From an uncultured Lachnospiraceae bacterium (GTDB lineage Bacteria > Bacillota > Clostridia > Lachnospirales > Lachnospiraceae), in contig CAJTKK010000001.1 of NCBI GenBank assembly GCA_910576535.1, positions 124,001-188,000 on the forward strand: a stretch of DNA of 64,000 nt. Reading direction: 5' to 3'. A program made the position numbers and the translations under genes. Positions 36,800 through 45,837 of this stretch are shown here, piece by piece. The notes under the pieces were generated by a model, which had not been told where the DNA came from, did not search any database, and saw only the letters and a list, made by a program, of their open reading frames with translations. Position 1 is the first letter of the stretch. Every line of letters starts with the position of its first letter.

Positions 36800-36829
36800 A
36801 TTTTAGCATAAGTGGTTATGGCTTTGCAA
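36800..36829 (-). promoter_or_regulatory. Promoter of the PglK/GtrA/RffA operon
   Basis: On the minus strand TTGCAA (36824-36829) and TAAAAT (36800-36805) are 18 bases apart. A TG one base upstream of the -10 makes an extended -10. It lies in the only sizeable gap (160 bases) between the sialyltransferase-like gene and the ABC transporter gene, about 68 bases before the GTG start. A short AAAGCA-CGC-TGCTTT hairpin at 36862-36876 lies just upstream, but it lacks a T-run. Confidence 0.55.
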
Positions 36830-36892
36830 CTTTGCAGCCGATATTCCGCAAAGAACCGCTGAAAGCACGCTGCTTTTACCCTATATCCGCCC

Positions 36893-37969
36893 TCAAATCA
36901 TCTCATTCTGCCTATGCAGCTCCGGCGCCTCATACTGATCCATAAAATCTTCCCCCAAATACACAATCTCCTCCGCGAACTGAATCGCATGAACAACAGT
37001 AAATACGGAAATTACCCTACGGAACCTCAAACCGGGGATGAAATTAAGGACTTCCATCGGAAATTTTGCGTCAAGCACGATATGATCCGGGAATACTTTC
37101 CGGTAATCCAGAATATCCCTCGGATGCGGTTTGATAAGCACCGCCGCCTCTTCCCCATCTATTTTCCCATATAAATCAATACAGTCCCTGAAAATCCGCT
37201 CCCGTACATCCAGCCCGCATAACGGCTCCGTTAAAAGCAGGACTGTCGGCCTTCCATTCCCGGCATTCATTTTCTCTCTGATCTCATCAATGTCTTCAAT
37301 AAACAGCCTTACCAGTATATCTTTCCCTTCCCTGTCAAGATTATCCACCAGCTTTTTCCTGGGCCGCTCCACATATTTGGGGCAAGGATAGGGCAGCGCC
37401 GATAAATCATTGACCTCCATATCCAGGCAATATTTTCCCCAGCCATTCTGGATAAAAATAACATTCCTGGCCGACAGAAAGGCTTTCAGGCCAAAATGCC
37501 CCCTATTGTCATAACGCGCCGTATCATAAGTGCTTAAGCAGTCAAGCCCGTCCTCTAACGCGTGATAATAGATTTTTTTATAGCTTAAATAATAGCCGAT
37601 AGGATCGGAATCACAGAACACATAGATATCCTTATACTCTTTAAAATCCACCGGGACATAATCCTGCTGCATTTTCCCCAAAAGTTTCGTATATTTTATC
37701 CTGTCCAGCATATTGAAAACAAGGTTTCCCCTATCTTTATGATATTTCATTACTTCAGGAAAATTGACATCTTCTTTTTCATCAAACATATATACTTTAT
37801 CAAAAAGCCCGCATGTTAACGCCCTGCTTCTCAAGTCCCCAAAATCATTGGACATAACGCTTAATACCAGGTCAGCATGTTTCCGTTCATTTCCCGGAAG
37901 GTTCAGTTCCTTCAGACATGCCACATATACATGATAATAGGTATGGCAGACATATACTCTGTTTTTCAT
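36893..37969 (-). CDS. Sialyltransferase-like (GT52/polysialyltransferase-type) glycosyltransferase
   Basis: The 358-residue cytosolic protein has the two short motifs shared by bacterial sialyltransferases: the D/E-D/E-G motif HALEDGLDCL (Glu139-Asp140-Gly141) and the HP motif LIKPHPRD (His282-Pro283). In that fold these supply the general base and the CMP-binding histidine. The start MKNRVYVCHTYYHVYVAC is also like GT52 and polysialyltransferase proteins. As the last gene of the pseudaminic acid unit it is the natural candidate for transferring the CMP-activated nonulosonic acid. It is a distant relative, so family assignment and linkage are uncertain. The start follows AGGAG by 5 bases. 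Confidence 0.75.
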   Translation of the reverse strand: MKNRVYVCHTYYHVYVACLKELNLPGNERKHADLVLSVMSNDFGDLRSRALTCGLFDKVYMFDEKEDVNFPEVMKYHKDRGNLVFNMLDRIKYTKLLGKMQQDYVPVDFKEYKDIYVFCDSDPIGYYLSYKKIYYHALEDGLDCLSTYDTARYDNRGHFGLKAFLSARNVIFIQNGWGKYCLDMEVNDLSALPYPCPKYVERPRKKLVDNLDREGKDILVRLFIEDIDEIREKMNAGNGRPTVLLLTEPLCGLDVRERIFRDCIDLYGKIDGEEAAVLIKPHPRDILDYRKVFPDHIVLDAKFPMEVLNFIPGLRFRRVISVFTVVHAIQFAEEIVYLGEDFMDQYEAPELHRQNEMI

Positions 37970-37980
37970 AATTTCTCCTG

Positions 37981-39201
37981 CTATTTCCGGAAGTGATCCG
38001 TTTCTTCATATTCTATATGGATATGGGAAAGCGCGTACTTTCCAATTTCCATCGCCTCCCCGGCAGTCCTGCCGGAAGTAATGATGTGCCCCAGCCTGTC
38101 GTTGCTGGATTTCGTGCCGTCTGTACTATCCCCGGCTTTTTTATAGATCATGATTTCTTCTATCCCGTCCAGGCAGGCAATTTCCTCCCCTGCTTCTATC
38201 TTCCTGATTTTTCCTTTTCCGCCTTGTATAAAATGAATGGCGGCTCCTTTTTCCCATTTTCTTTCCAAATCCGGGTTCTTTCCCGCAGCAAGCAGGACGG
38301 AAGCTTTTACCAGATCCACGCCGGAAGAGAGCGGCACCAGCCTGGAAGTAATAAAATCCCCGCCCAGCCTAGCCGCAATTTCCACGATTTTGGGGCCTTG
38401 TTCCGTAACTTTTATTTCCGTATGGGAAGGCCCATTCTGCAGCCGGATTGCTTTCACTGCCTGCAAGGTTATCTCCCGGATCTGATCCTGGGTCTCCAGG
38501 CTCAACCGGCTAGGCTCGCAATGGGCTATTTCCACGAAATAAGGAGGCGGAGTAATATACTTATCCGTAATGGTTATCACTGTCGTTTCCCCGTCTACCG
38601 TCATTGACTCCACACTTACTTCCGGCCCTTCCATAAACTCTTCCACCATCACGACGCCGTTCCGGGAATTGGATTTACTGTATTCATAAATCCTGTTTAA
38701 TTCCTGATTGTTTTTTCCTTCCCCCTCCAGCAGGACTACCCCGCGGCTTCCCGCATTATCCGAAGGTTTGACGATGCAGCGTCCTCCCAGAGCTTCCACT
38801 GCCGCCCAAAAACTGCTAAAATCCTCTGCCGCATAATAAGAGGGGATCGGCACATTCCGCTCCTTCAGACGGGCGCGCATATTGCTTTTTATCGTAGCGC
38901 ATAAAGAATCCTCAAAGGATAAATCCGGCTGTTTTCCCAATTTCTCATTGACATAAGCCGCCGTCCGCACCGGCCCGTCGCTGGTAGAGGTGATCACTAC
39001 ATCCGGTTTATAGATTAACGCCTGACGGTATACTTCCTCCATATCCATTGTACTGATTACCAGCTTCACATCCGCCAAAGAAAAGCCCGCCGCATTCTCA
39101 TCATAATCCACAAGGATAATTTCATATCCCAGCTCTTTCGCCGCCTGAATTGCCGGAATCTGGAGCGCGCTGGCCCCAAGAATCATCATCTTCTTCTGCA
39201 T
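37981..39201 (-). CDS. ATP-grasp enzyme next to pseI
   Basis: The 406-residue protein from MQKKMMILGASALQIPAI has the pre-ATP-grasp fold (ILVDYDENAAG), RCIVKPSDNAGSRGVVLL for nucleotide binding, VMVEEFMEGPEVSVESM, and HTEIKVTEQGPKIVEIAARLGGDF with the metal-site acids. The C-terminal part resembles the PurK/CarB-like lid found in amino-acid ligases. It is read in the same direction as pseI and the sialyltransferase-like gene, with short gaps. It probably makes an amide or peptide-like bond, for example adding an amino acid to a sugar amine. The substrate is unknown. I start at 39201 because the frame upstream runs into pseI. Confidence 0.85.
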   Translation of the reverse strand: MQKKMMILGASALQIPAIQAAKELGYEIILVDYDENAAGFSLADVKLVISTMDMEEVYRQALIYKPDVVITSTSDGPVRTAAYVNEKLGKQPDLSFEDSLCATIKSNMRARLKERNVPIPSYYAAEDFSSFWAAVEALGGRCIVKPSDNAGSRGVVLLEGEGKNNQELNRIYEYSKSNSRNGVVMVEEFMEGPEVSVESMTVDGETTVITITDKYITPPPYFVEIAHCEPSRLSLETQDQIREITLQAVKAIRLQNGPSHTEIKVTEQGPKIVEIAARLGGDFITSRLVPLSSGVDLVKASVLLAAGKNPDLERKWEKGAAIHFIQGGKGKIRKIEAGEEIACLDGIEEIMIYKKAGDSTDGTKSSNDRLGHIITSGRTAGEAMEIGKYALSHIHIEYEETDHFRK

Positions 39202-39233
39202 CTGCCATTCCCTTCCTGCCCTTTGAGGCTTTC

Positions 39234-40286
39234 TTACAAAATATATTTCCATTCCAGAGGAGTTCCCCTTCCAATATCCTCCCTTGCCCTTTTCCCCAGG
39301 ATTTCTTCATAATACATCGTATGCATACCAAAAGCCGGGCGGATAGACCGCACATTTTCCTCCGTAAAAAGTTCCCCTTCCCTGATATCTTTGACTACAA
39401 ACAAAGAACGCCCGTCCTCCCTGCTTCTTTTCTGTTTTTCCGTCAGCTCGTACGTTACCCTTCCAAGAGCCTTTTCCACGATACGGATCTGCTCCGTCAT
39501 TCTCCGGAACTCTGCCGGTTCCATGGAAAACGCCCCGTCCGGCCCGCCGTCTTCCCTGGATAAGGTAAGATGCTTCTCCACCATTTTTGCCCCAAGGGCG
39601 ACGCTTGCCACCGCTACTGCACATCCCATGCTATGATCGGATAGCCCTGTCAGACAGCCGAAGACTTCCGCCATATTGGGGATCACCTTTAAATTCATAT
39701 CTTCATAAGGGGATGGATAAGTAGAAGTGCATTTCAGCAGAATTACTTGTTCATTCCCCTCTTCCTTGCAGACTTTCAACGCTCTTTCTATGTCTTCCAG
39801 ATAAGCAATCCCTGTGGCAAAGATAACCGGCTTCCCGGTTCTTGCAATTTTACGTATCAAAGGAATATCGTTGATTTCAAAGGATGCCACCTTGTAAGCC
39901 GGCATGTCCATCTCTTGCATAAAATCCACCGCTGTAGCGTCAAAGGGAGAAGAAAAGCACTCCATTCCAAGCCCGTTGGCCAGCTCCATCAGTTTCGGCT
40001 GCCACTCCCATGGGGTGTAGGCCTCTTCATACAGTTTATGCAAGGTCGTTCCATCCCAGATCGTACCTTGTGTAATCTGAAAATAATCATTGTCACAGTC
40101 TAAGGTAATGGTATCCGGCGTATATGTCTGCAGCTTTACCGCATCCGCACCTGCCTCCTTCGCCGCCCTTATAATTGCCTCCGCCCGGCTATAGTCCTGC
40201 AGATGATTCGCCGACACTTCCGCCACAATAAAAGTCCTTTCCTCTTCCCCTACATACCGGCTGCCGATCTTTATTCTCTTATCCAT
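39234..40286 (-). CDS. pseI: Pseudaminic acid synthase
   Basis: The 350-residue enzyme has an N-terminal NeuB-type TIM barrel and a C-terminal SAF domain (RSLFVVKDIREGELFTEENV). AEVSANHLQDYSRA, AVKLQTYTPDTITLD, YTPWEWQPKLMELAN and FSSPFDATAVDFM are the block that separates PseI from NeuB. YKVASFEINDIPLI, LLKCTSTYPSP, GLSDHSMG and EKHLTLSRED follow. It condenses 6-deoxy-AltdiNAc with phosphoenolpyruvate. The gap of 153 bases to pseF contains no obvious feature, and the ribosome site (AAAGG, 12 bases) is weak. Confidence 0.95.
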   Translation of the reverse strand: MDKRIKIGSRYVGEEERTFIVAEVSANHLQDYSRAEAIIRAAKEAGADAVKLQTYTPDTITLDCDNDYFQITQGTIWDGTTLHKLYEEAYTPWEWQPKLMELANGLGMECFSSPFDATAVDFMQEMDMPAYKVASFEINDIPLIRKIARTGKPVIFATGIAYLEDIERALKVCKEEGNEQVILLKCTSTYPSPYEDMNLKVIPNMAEVFGCLTGLSDHSMGCAVAVASVALGAKMVEKHLTLSREDGGPDGAFSMEPAEFRRMTEQIRIVEKALGRVTYELTEKQKRSREDGRSLFVVKDIREGELFTEENVRSIRPAFGMHTMYYEEILGKRAREDIGRGTPLEWKYIL

Positions 40287-40439
40287 ATTTTATCCATGCC
40301 TTTCTGCCGCATTATCCTATTTCCATGTTCCCAACCGCACTTTTCTGCCCGCTCCCTATCCGGCAGCGCCAAAATATCCCGCCGCCCGCGGTTTCTCCTA
40401 AGCGCCGTGTTCCGCTGCTTTATATTTTCCTGCTGCCCT

Positions 40440-41141
40440 TTATTCCCCCGCTGTCTTTTCCTGCATCATTCGGTACTTTATCTCCGCCAGTTTCCAGTCC
40501 GTCATATGATCAATATCCTGCACCTCCGTCTCCGGCATGGGATACGGCACATAACCGTCTTCCAGATCCCCACGGCAGGCACGGTATTTTACCGCATCGT
40601 AAAAATAAAACTGTCCGCAGTCATGATACATAGGCTCCAGATCCTGGGAACGCTTCATGGCGTTTTCCGGATAGGAATAAACCAGCCTGCCCGCCTCTAC
40701 TTTCATCCCCCGCTGGGGAGGAAAGGAAAAACGGACCACAGGCATGACCCCGGAAGCTTTATTTACTGTCAGAAGCCGGAAGGCCTCTTTTAATTTTTCT
40801 GCCGTCACAAAAGGAGCCGTAGGATAAATACATGCCATATATTCAAAATTTCTGCCCCTTTTTTCATATTCTTCCAATACCTCCATAAGAACATCGTCAG
40901 TAGTGGCATAATCGTCCGAAGTCTCCGCGCTCCGCATAAAAGGAACGCTTGCCCCCGCCTTTTTTGCAATTTCCGCAATTTCCGCGTCATCCGTAGATAC
41001 CATCACTTCCTCAAACAGCCCGGAAGCCAATGCCGCCTCAATAGAATACTTGATAATTGGTTTCCCTAAAAAATCTTTTTTATTTTTTCCGGGTATTCTT
41101 TTGCTGCCTCCCCTGGCAGTGATTACCGCTATTGCCTGCAT
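40440..41141 (-). CDS. pseF: Pseudaminic acid cytidylyltransferase
   Basis: The 233-residue enzyme begins MQAIAVITARGGSKRIPGKNKK, the CTP-binding loop of the CMP-nonulosonate synthetases. MVSTDDAEIAEIAKKAGA, SVPFMRSAETSDDYATTDDV, IYPTAPFVTAEKL and the C-terminal PETEVQDIDHMTDWKLAEIKYR follow. The last segment and the length are those of PseF rather than NeuA. It activates the free sugar to CMP-pseudaminic acid. The start is well marked by AGGAGGG, 6 bases upstream. Confidence 0.95.
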   Translation of the reverse strand: MQAIAVITARGGSKRIPGKNKKDFLGKPIIKYSIEAALASGLFEEVMVSTDDAEIAEIAKKAGASVPFMRSAETSDDYATTDDVLMEVLEEYEKRGRNFEYMACIYPTAPFVTAEKLKEAFRLLTVNKASGVMPVVRFSFPPQRGMKVEAGRLVYSYPENAMKRSQDLEPMYHDCGQFYFYDAVKYRACRGDLEDGYVPYPMPETEVQDIDHMTDWKLAEIKYRMMQEKTAGE

Positions 41142-41152
41142 ATGATTCCCTC

Positions 41153-42181
41153 CTATAAACGCCTTATTTCTTCTGCAATCCTCACTGCGCCCTGCCCGTC
41201 CGTCACCTTACGCAGCGCATTTTTCATCCGCTTCCTCATCTCTTCATCTTTTCTCATCATTTTCAGGTTTTCTCCAATCCGTTCCAGGCACTCCTTCCGT
41301 TCCTGCCGGATATCCCCTGCAAAAAGCATCCGTTCTTCCTTTGCAAAAAATTCGCAATCATACTGCTGGTTATCCGCACTGACAAAAAATACGGAAGGCA
41401 CCTGCATGGCGCACAGTTCAAAAAGCACCGTTCCCGCTGCGGAAACAGCCATATCGCACCAACTCATCAGTTCTGCCATATTGCCCACATCGTAATGCAG
41501 TTTGATCTTCGGGTTTCTTTTTGCCAGTTCTTCCAGTTCCCCCTTACTTGGGTGAAATCTTCCCACAACTACATGAAAAGTTTCCTTCCCCAGTTCCCTA
41601 TCCCCCGACACATAGGTTAATATACCTAAAAGAGCATCACAGGCATCCCCCCCGCCGGAGCTTAAAAGAATGCCTCCTTTTTCTCTCCTTTGGGGATATG
41701 CTTTCTGAAACTCTTCCCTTAACGGCACATAATCCGTGCCAAGCAGAAGCCTTGCCTTTCTTCCATAAGCTTCCTTGTATGGGAACCGTACATAATAGGC
41801 ATTATAATTGATAATCATATCCACCGGATAAACATCTTCAAAGCAGTCATCCACATATACAATTTTTACCATATCCTTTATCGCGTCAAAGTATGGCCTT
41901 GTCGCCTGGTAGGAATCCACCAGAAGCTTCCTGCATCCTGCTTTTTTTAATTCTTCCCGCAGCTTTCCCGTTTCCGCTTCCATTTGATTCCACGCCGTGT
42001 TTAAGCATCTGTATTCCATCCCCGCCCTTTTTAACAAATCCAAGGCATAACCGTCCGCCGTAAAAAAAAGGGGGCGCTGCCCTATTTTTTTCATCTGCTT
42101 TGCGACCGTAATGCAGCGCATCATATGGCCCATGGCCACTTCGCTGTTTGCATCCGCCCGTATCCCTATTACTTCCTGCAT
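41153..42181 (-). CDS. pseG: UDP-2,4-diacetamido-2,4,6-trideoxy-beta-L-altropyranose hydrolase
   Basis: The GT-B-fold hydrolase opens with IGIRADANSEVAMGHMMRCITVAKQM, the PseG signature in which the G-H-x-x-R-C core contains the catalytic histidine. LLVDSYQATRPYF, YVDDCFEDVYPVDMIINYN, LLSSGGGDACDALL and VSAAGTVLFELCAMQVPSVF follow. It removes UDP from the diamino sugar nucleotide to give the PseI substrate. The length of 342 residues is normal. The start follows GGAGGG by about 5 bases, in the tight leftward unit with pseF 12 bases downstream. Confidence 0.94.
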   Translation of the reverse strand: MQEVIGIRADANSEVAMGHMMRCITVAKQMKKIGQRPLFFTADGYALDLLKRAGMEYRCLNTAWNQMEAETGKLREELKKAGCRKLLVDSYQATRPYFDAIKDMVKIVYVDDCFEDVYPVDMIINYNAYYVRFPYKEAYGRKARLLLGTDYVPLREEFQKAYPQRREKGGILLSSGGGDACDALLGILTYVSGDRELGKETFHVVVGRFHPSKGELEELAKRNPKIKLHYDVGNMAELMSWCDMAVSAAGTVLFELCAMQVPSVFFVSADNQQYDCEFFAKEERMLFAGDIRQERKECLERIGENLKMMRKDEEMRKRMKNALRKVTDGQGAVRIAEEIRRL

Positions 42182-42202
42182 CCTGTCCCTCCATGCCGGC
42201 CA

Positions 42203-43396
42203 TTAACTCTGAAACAATAATTCATATTCCTCCAGCATATCCGCCATATATTCCATTTCCCTATACCCGTACCTCTGATCCATAGGCAATGCCAGTATAT
42301 GGCTGTAAATATATCTCTCATCTTCCGTCAGGCTGTCTTTGTTTTCCTTCCCCACTGGCCAAAGAACCGGCGCGTAAATGCCCCGTTCTGTCAAAAAATG
42401 CTGCAGCCCATCCCTGTCCAAAGCATAAACTGCAAAGTAAAGAGGCGCCGTCTGAACGGAAACACCTTCCATTGCCTGATCCTGCCCTTTGCTCTTGCCG
42501 CCCGCTATCCCGCTTTCTTTCCCGTTCACGGAAAAAACCGGCCAAAACTGCGTTTTCCCTCTTAGCCTCCCGCATAAATAACGGTAATTTTCACTTCTCC
42601 TTTTCAGACATTTCTTTTCTTCTATCCCCGGCAATATACCGGCCGACTCCATGGATAATATTCCTGTCCCCTTATGGGTATCCAGCCAGCATTCCATCTC
42701 CCGGTTTTCCTTTAAAAACTCTTCTTTTAAAGCCTTTTTTTCTTCCCTGTTTCCCTTCCCGTGCAAATATTCCCATTTCTTAGTTAAGAGATTCACTCTT
42801 TTTTCCGTGAACTCTTGTTCAAGACAAGCTTCCTCCTGCGTCAGCAATTCTTCCGAAGCTACAAACCCTCCGTCCGGCAGGGGATACCATTTCCTTAAGC
42901 TTCCCACTACATAATCCGCCTCCTGCCCCGCGCTTTCCAGGTAATAGGACTGGGTCACATCCTCCATAATACAAATCCCCTGTTTTTTCCATTCCTGAAG
43001 CAAAGACCGCATCGGCTTCCATGTATCCACCCCATAATAAGCATGGATAAAAAGCAGACCCGGCCTTGTCAGTCCGGCCAGACGGCGCAATTCCCCTGCA
43101 TCCGCCTCCAGATTCCTATTTATATGGTAAAAATGAATATCCCATCCCTCCCGCTCAAAAGGGAAAAAAACCGTATCGCACATATAAGCCGGCATAAGAC
43201 ACTTCTTTGCTATTCCCGGCCGGTTCCTGACAAGGCTCCGTAACGCCAAAGCAATCGCAGATCTCCCGGACATCGTATATTTCACATGCTTTTTTTTGTA
43301 TTTTGCGATTTCCTTTAAAGATAATGCAGTTTCTGCCGGCTTCCCCCTTTCCGGGACAATTTCCGGATTTAATTCATAAATGCTTCCGATTTCCAT
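42203..43396 (-). CDS. Divergent DegT/PLP-dependent enzyme of the pseudaminic acid unit
   Basis: The 397-residue protein keeps the outline of a DegT-type PLP enzyme: TMSGRSAIALALRSL near the N-terminus, IMEDVTQSYYLE with the PLP-ring Asp, and YVVGSLRKWYPLPDGGFV, where Lys169 takes the place of the Schiff-base lysine. Overall it is unlike PseC or RffA, and the middle (residues 190-300) is charged and probably helical. The start at 43396 follows GGGGAGG by 7 bases. It may be an aminotransferase, a retro-aldolase or a non-catalytic relative. Placement between pseG and a GT2 suggests it modifies the nonulosonic acid or its partner sugar. Function unknown. Confidence 0.7.
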   Translation of the reverse strand: MEIGSIYELNPEIVPERGKPAETALSLKEIAKYKKKHVKYTMSGRSAIALALRSLVRNRPGIAKKCLMPAYMCDTVFFPFEREGWDIHFYHINRNLEADAGELRRLAGLTRPGLLFIHAYYGVDTWKPMRSLLQEWKKQGICIMEDVTQSYYLESAGQEADYVVGSLRKWYPLPDGGFVASEELLTQEEACLEQEFTEKRVNLLTKKWEYLHGKGNREEKKALKEEFLKENREMECWLDTHKGTGILSMESAGILPGIEEKKCLKRRSENYRYLCGRLRGKTQFWPVFSVNGKESGIAGGKSKGQDQAMEGVSVQTAPLYFAVYALDRDGLQHFLTERGIYAPVLWPVGKENKDSLTEDERYIYSHILALPMDQRYGYREMEYMADMLEEYELLFQS

Positions 43397-43459
43397 GCAC
43401 AAACCTCCCCCCCTATCGCCAAGCCCCGTCTTTTCCCTCTGCCGTCCCCGGCCGTTTTC

Positions 43460-44485
43460 TTATCCCCGCCTTTTCCTCCAGTTCCTATATGCCCATAGGA
43501 GTTTATAATATAGCATAAAAAAAAGCGTGGACGTTTGCTGCATCCGTATCAATTTTTTCTCTTCCTGATGCGTTCTCTCCTGATAATAAGGATTGCGTTC
43601 AAAATCCGGGAAAGTCTGCTTCATTTCCTTTCCCATCCTCTTTACAAATTTATACTTTACCCGATTCACCCCCGCCATATAAGTAAAAAGCGTATTGATA
43701 TAAAATAACAGGGTAAAGCTGTATTCCAGTTCTGGCATAAATTCCTCATAGTAATGATGCCGCTTCGCTTCCTCCAGCATCAACCTCCCCGCCTCCATAC
43801 GGTCTTCACACCGTTTGGGCGAAACCGTATGCACCGTAGACGCATCATGCTGATAATAGTAATACATTGGCTCTTCCACATATTCAAAATGCTTGGCCAG
43901 CACAAGGTACGAATTTCCCAGGGCATTATCCTCATAAAAAATATTTTCCGGGAACCATAACGCATTCTCAATAATCATGGAACGGCGGAAAATCTTTACC
44001 ACAAGGCTTCCCCCGTCCAAGATCAGGCTGGCCCGTTTTTCCCTGTTTAAGACCCCGCCCTGGCTTTTCTTATTATTAGGCACAATCCGCCCCACTTTCA
44101 TGGAATGCTCATCCGTCAGGCAATAGTCACAGCCCGCCAGATCCGCACCAGCGCTTTCCGCCCTTTCAATCAGCCGTTCATACATATCCGGCGTAATCCA
44201 GTCATCGCTGTCGATAAAACCAATCCAGTCGCCCTTTGCCATTTTCAGCCCGATATTTTTTGCCCCGCCCTGATGCCTGTTCACTTCCGAATGAACGGCA
44301 TGGAATCTTTCCGGGAAACGCGCTTCATACCGTTTCAAAATCTGAAACGACTCGTCGGCAGAACAGTCGTCTACCGCAATAATTTCATAATCCTTTACCG
44401 TCTGGTTGACAAGCGAATCCAGACAATATTCCAGTTTTCCATCTGCCGCCATATTATATACCGGCACAATAATGCTAAGTTTCAT
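43460..44485 (-). CDS. GT2 glycosyltransferase
   Basis: The GT-A enzyme starts MKLSIIVPVYNMAADGKLEYC and has IIAVDDCSADESF, RHQGGAKNIGL and the metal site GFIDSDDWITPDMYE, all standard for GT2. The C-terminal part (LFYEDNALGNSYLVL and an amphipathic helical tail) resembles capsule GT2 enzymes of the EpsJ/CpsJ kind. Two ATG codons (44488 and 44485) are possible and the ribosome site is weak. A small GTTGCC/GGCAAC hairpin at 44506-44523 lies just upstream of the start. The donor is unknown. Confidence 0.87.
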   Translation of the reverse strand: MKLSIIVPVYNMAADGKLEYCLDSLVNQTVKDYEIIAVDDCSADESFQILKRYEARFPERFHAVHSEVNRHQGGAKNIGLKMAKGDWIGFIDSDDWITPDMYERLIERAESAGADLAGCDYCLTDEHSMKVGRIVPNNKKSQGGVLNREKRASLILDGGSLVVKIFRRSMIIENALWFPENIFYEDNALGNSYLVLAKHFEYVEEPMYYYYQHDASTVHTVSPKRCEDRMEAGRLMLEEAKRHHYYEEFMPELEYSFTLLFYINTLFTYMAGVNRVKYKFVKRMGKEMKQTFPDFERNPYYQERTHQEEKKLIRMQQTSTLFFMLYYKLLWAYRNWRKRRG

Positions 44486-44597
44486 CATCCCATCCCAACT
44501 CTCATGTTGCCCCCTGCGGCAACGCACATCCAGACCAAAACACTGTACTTTTCCTACATTGATCCAGGTATCAAAAAATCAGCCCGGAAAGCATTCC

Positions 44598-45797
44598 TTA
44601 TAAGCTGTAATATTCTGCAACCTTTGTCACAGCCAAAATCACATCCTCCACATCTTTATCCGTCATGGCATAATAAAGGGGAAGGCTGATAATCTCTTCA
44701 TATAACTTCTCTGCTTTCGGGCAGCTTCCCTTTTCATAGCCAAGCTTTTGGTAATATGGGAAATAATAAACCGGGATATAATGTACGTTACAGCATATAT
44801 TTTCTGCCCATAACGCATCGAAGAATTCTTTTCTTCCTATTTTCAATTTCTCCAACACCAGGCGTAAAATATATAAATGCCTTGTGGTGTCCGACTCAGG
44901 GATCTCCCTCTGCACCGCTATCTGGGGCAGCCCGGAAAATGCTTCATTATATCTTGCAACAATTTTCTTCCTTCTTTCCGAAAACATCTGCAGCTTATCC
45001 AGTTGGCTGATAACCAATGCTGCCTGCATATCCGTCATCCGGTAATTATATCCCAAATCAACCTGTTCATAGTACCAGCTTCCGTCCGGCTCATGTTCCA
45101 TAAGCGCCGTATCCCTTGTAATTCCATGGGTCCTATACAGCATAAGCTTCCTATAGTACTCCTCATGGTTAGTCAGCACTGCGCCCCCTTCGCCCCCGGT
45201 CACTGTCTTTACCGGGTGAAAGCTGAACGTCGTCATATCCGCGATGGAGCCGTTTGCCCTTCCTTTATATTTCGTGCCGATCACATGGGCGCCGTCCTCA
45301 ATCAATACCAGTTTATGGTTCCTGCAGATATCCTGCAGTTCATCCAGCTCTGCCGACTGTCCGGTAAAATCCACAGCCACAACCGCCTTTGTTTTCCCGT
45401 TCACCCTATCTTCCACCGACTTAGGGTCAATATTATAAGTATCTTCATGAATATCCGCAAATACCGGCCTCGCCCCGCAATATAAAGCACAGTTCGCAGA
45501 TGCTGCAAAAGTAACGGGCGTGGTAATGACCTCATCCCCCGGCTCTATGCCTGCTGCCAGACAGGCAATATGCAAAGCCGCCGTTCCATTACTGCAGGCT
45601 ACCGCATATTTTGCCCCCGTAATCCTGCACAATTTTTCTTCCAGCTCCCCGATTTTAGGCCCGCAAGTCAAATAATCGCTTTTCAGGACATCTGTCACAG
45701 CCTGGATGTCCGCTTCGTCAATATACTGATGCCCATAAAATAATTTTGTATCCCTTACCGGCTTCCCGCCGCAGAATGCAGGTATTTGCTTACTCAT
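44598..45797 (-). CDS. pseC: UDP-4-amino-4,6-dideoxy-N-acetyl-beta-L-altrosamine transaminase
   Basis: The 399-residue DegT-type enzyme has FYGHQYIDEADIQAVTDVLKSDYLTCGPKI, which is the PseC opening. ACSNGTAALHIACLAAGI, VTFAASANCALYCGA, LIEDGAHVIGT and FSFHPVKTVTGGEGGA follow, with the Schiff-base lysine at residue 197. It aminates the 4-keto product of PseB. It is the second gene of the pseudaminic acid unit, 40 bases after pseB, with GGAGG 7 bases before the ATG. Confidence 0.95.
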   Translation of the reverse strand: MSKQIPAFCGGKPVRDTKLFYGHQYIDEADIQAVTDVLKSDYLTCGPKIGELEEKLCRITGAKYAVACSNGTAALHIACLAAGIEPGDEVITTPVTFAASANCALYCGARPVFADIHEDTYNIDPKSVEDRVNGKTKAVVAVDFTGQSAELDELQDICRNHKLVLIEDGAHVIGTKYKGRANGSIADMTTFSFHPVKTVTGGEGGAVLTNHEEYYRKLMLYRTHGITRDTALMEHEPDGSWYYEQVDLGYNYRMTDMQAALVISQLDKLQMFSERRKKIVARYNEAFSGLPQIAVQREIPESDTTRHLYILRLVLEKLKIGRKEFFDALWAENICCNVHYIPVYYFPYYQKLGYEKGSCPKAEKLYEEIISLPLYYAMTDKDVEDVILAVTKVAEYYSL

Positions 45798-45837
45798 GCT
45801 TTATCCTCCGAATCCCTTCGTTTTGCCGCCCGCTGTT

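Noticed and set aside
36862..36876. AAAGCA-CGC-TGCTTT hairpin as terminator of the pseudaminic acid unit
   Set aside because: The stem is 6 bp and, in the direction of transcription, it is followed by CAGCGG, not by T residues.
42289..42783. A 164-codon open frame on the plus strand
   Set aside because: It is antisense to the divergent PLP-enzyme gene and its translation is Pro/Ser-rich, as expected for the complement of Gly/Glu-rich coding sequence.
44506..44523. GTTGCC/GGCAAC hairpin before the GT2 gene as a terminator
   Set aside because: The stem is only 6 bp and no T-run follows on the transcribed strand, so it is at most a small leader structure.
45247..45485. Long plus-strand open frames opposite pseC
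   Set aside because: They mirror the pseC codons and show no start site or domain; pseC is certain on the minus strand.
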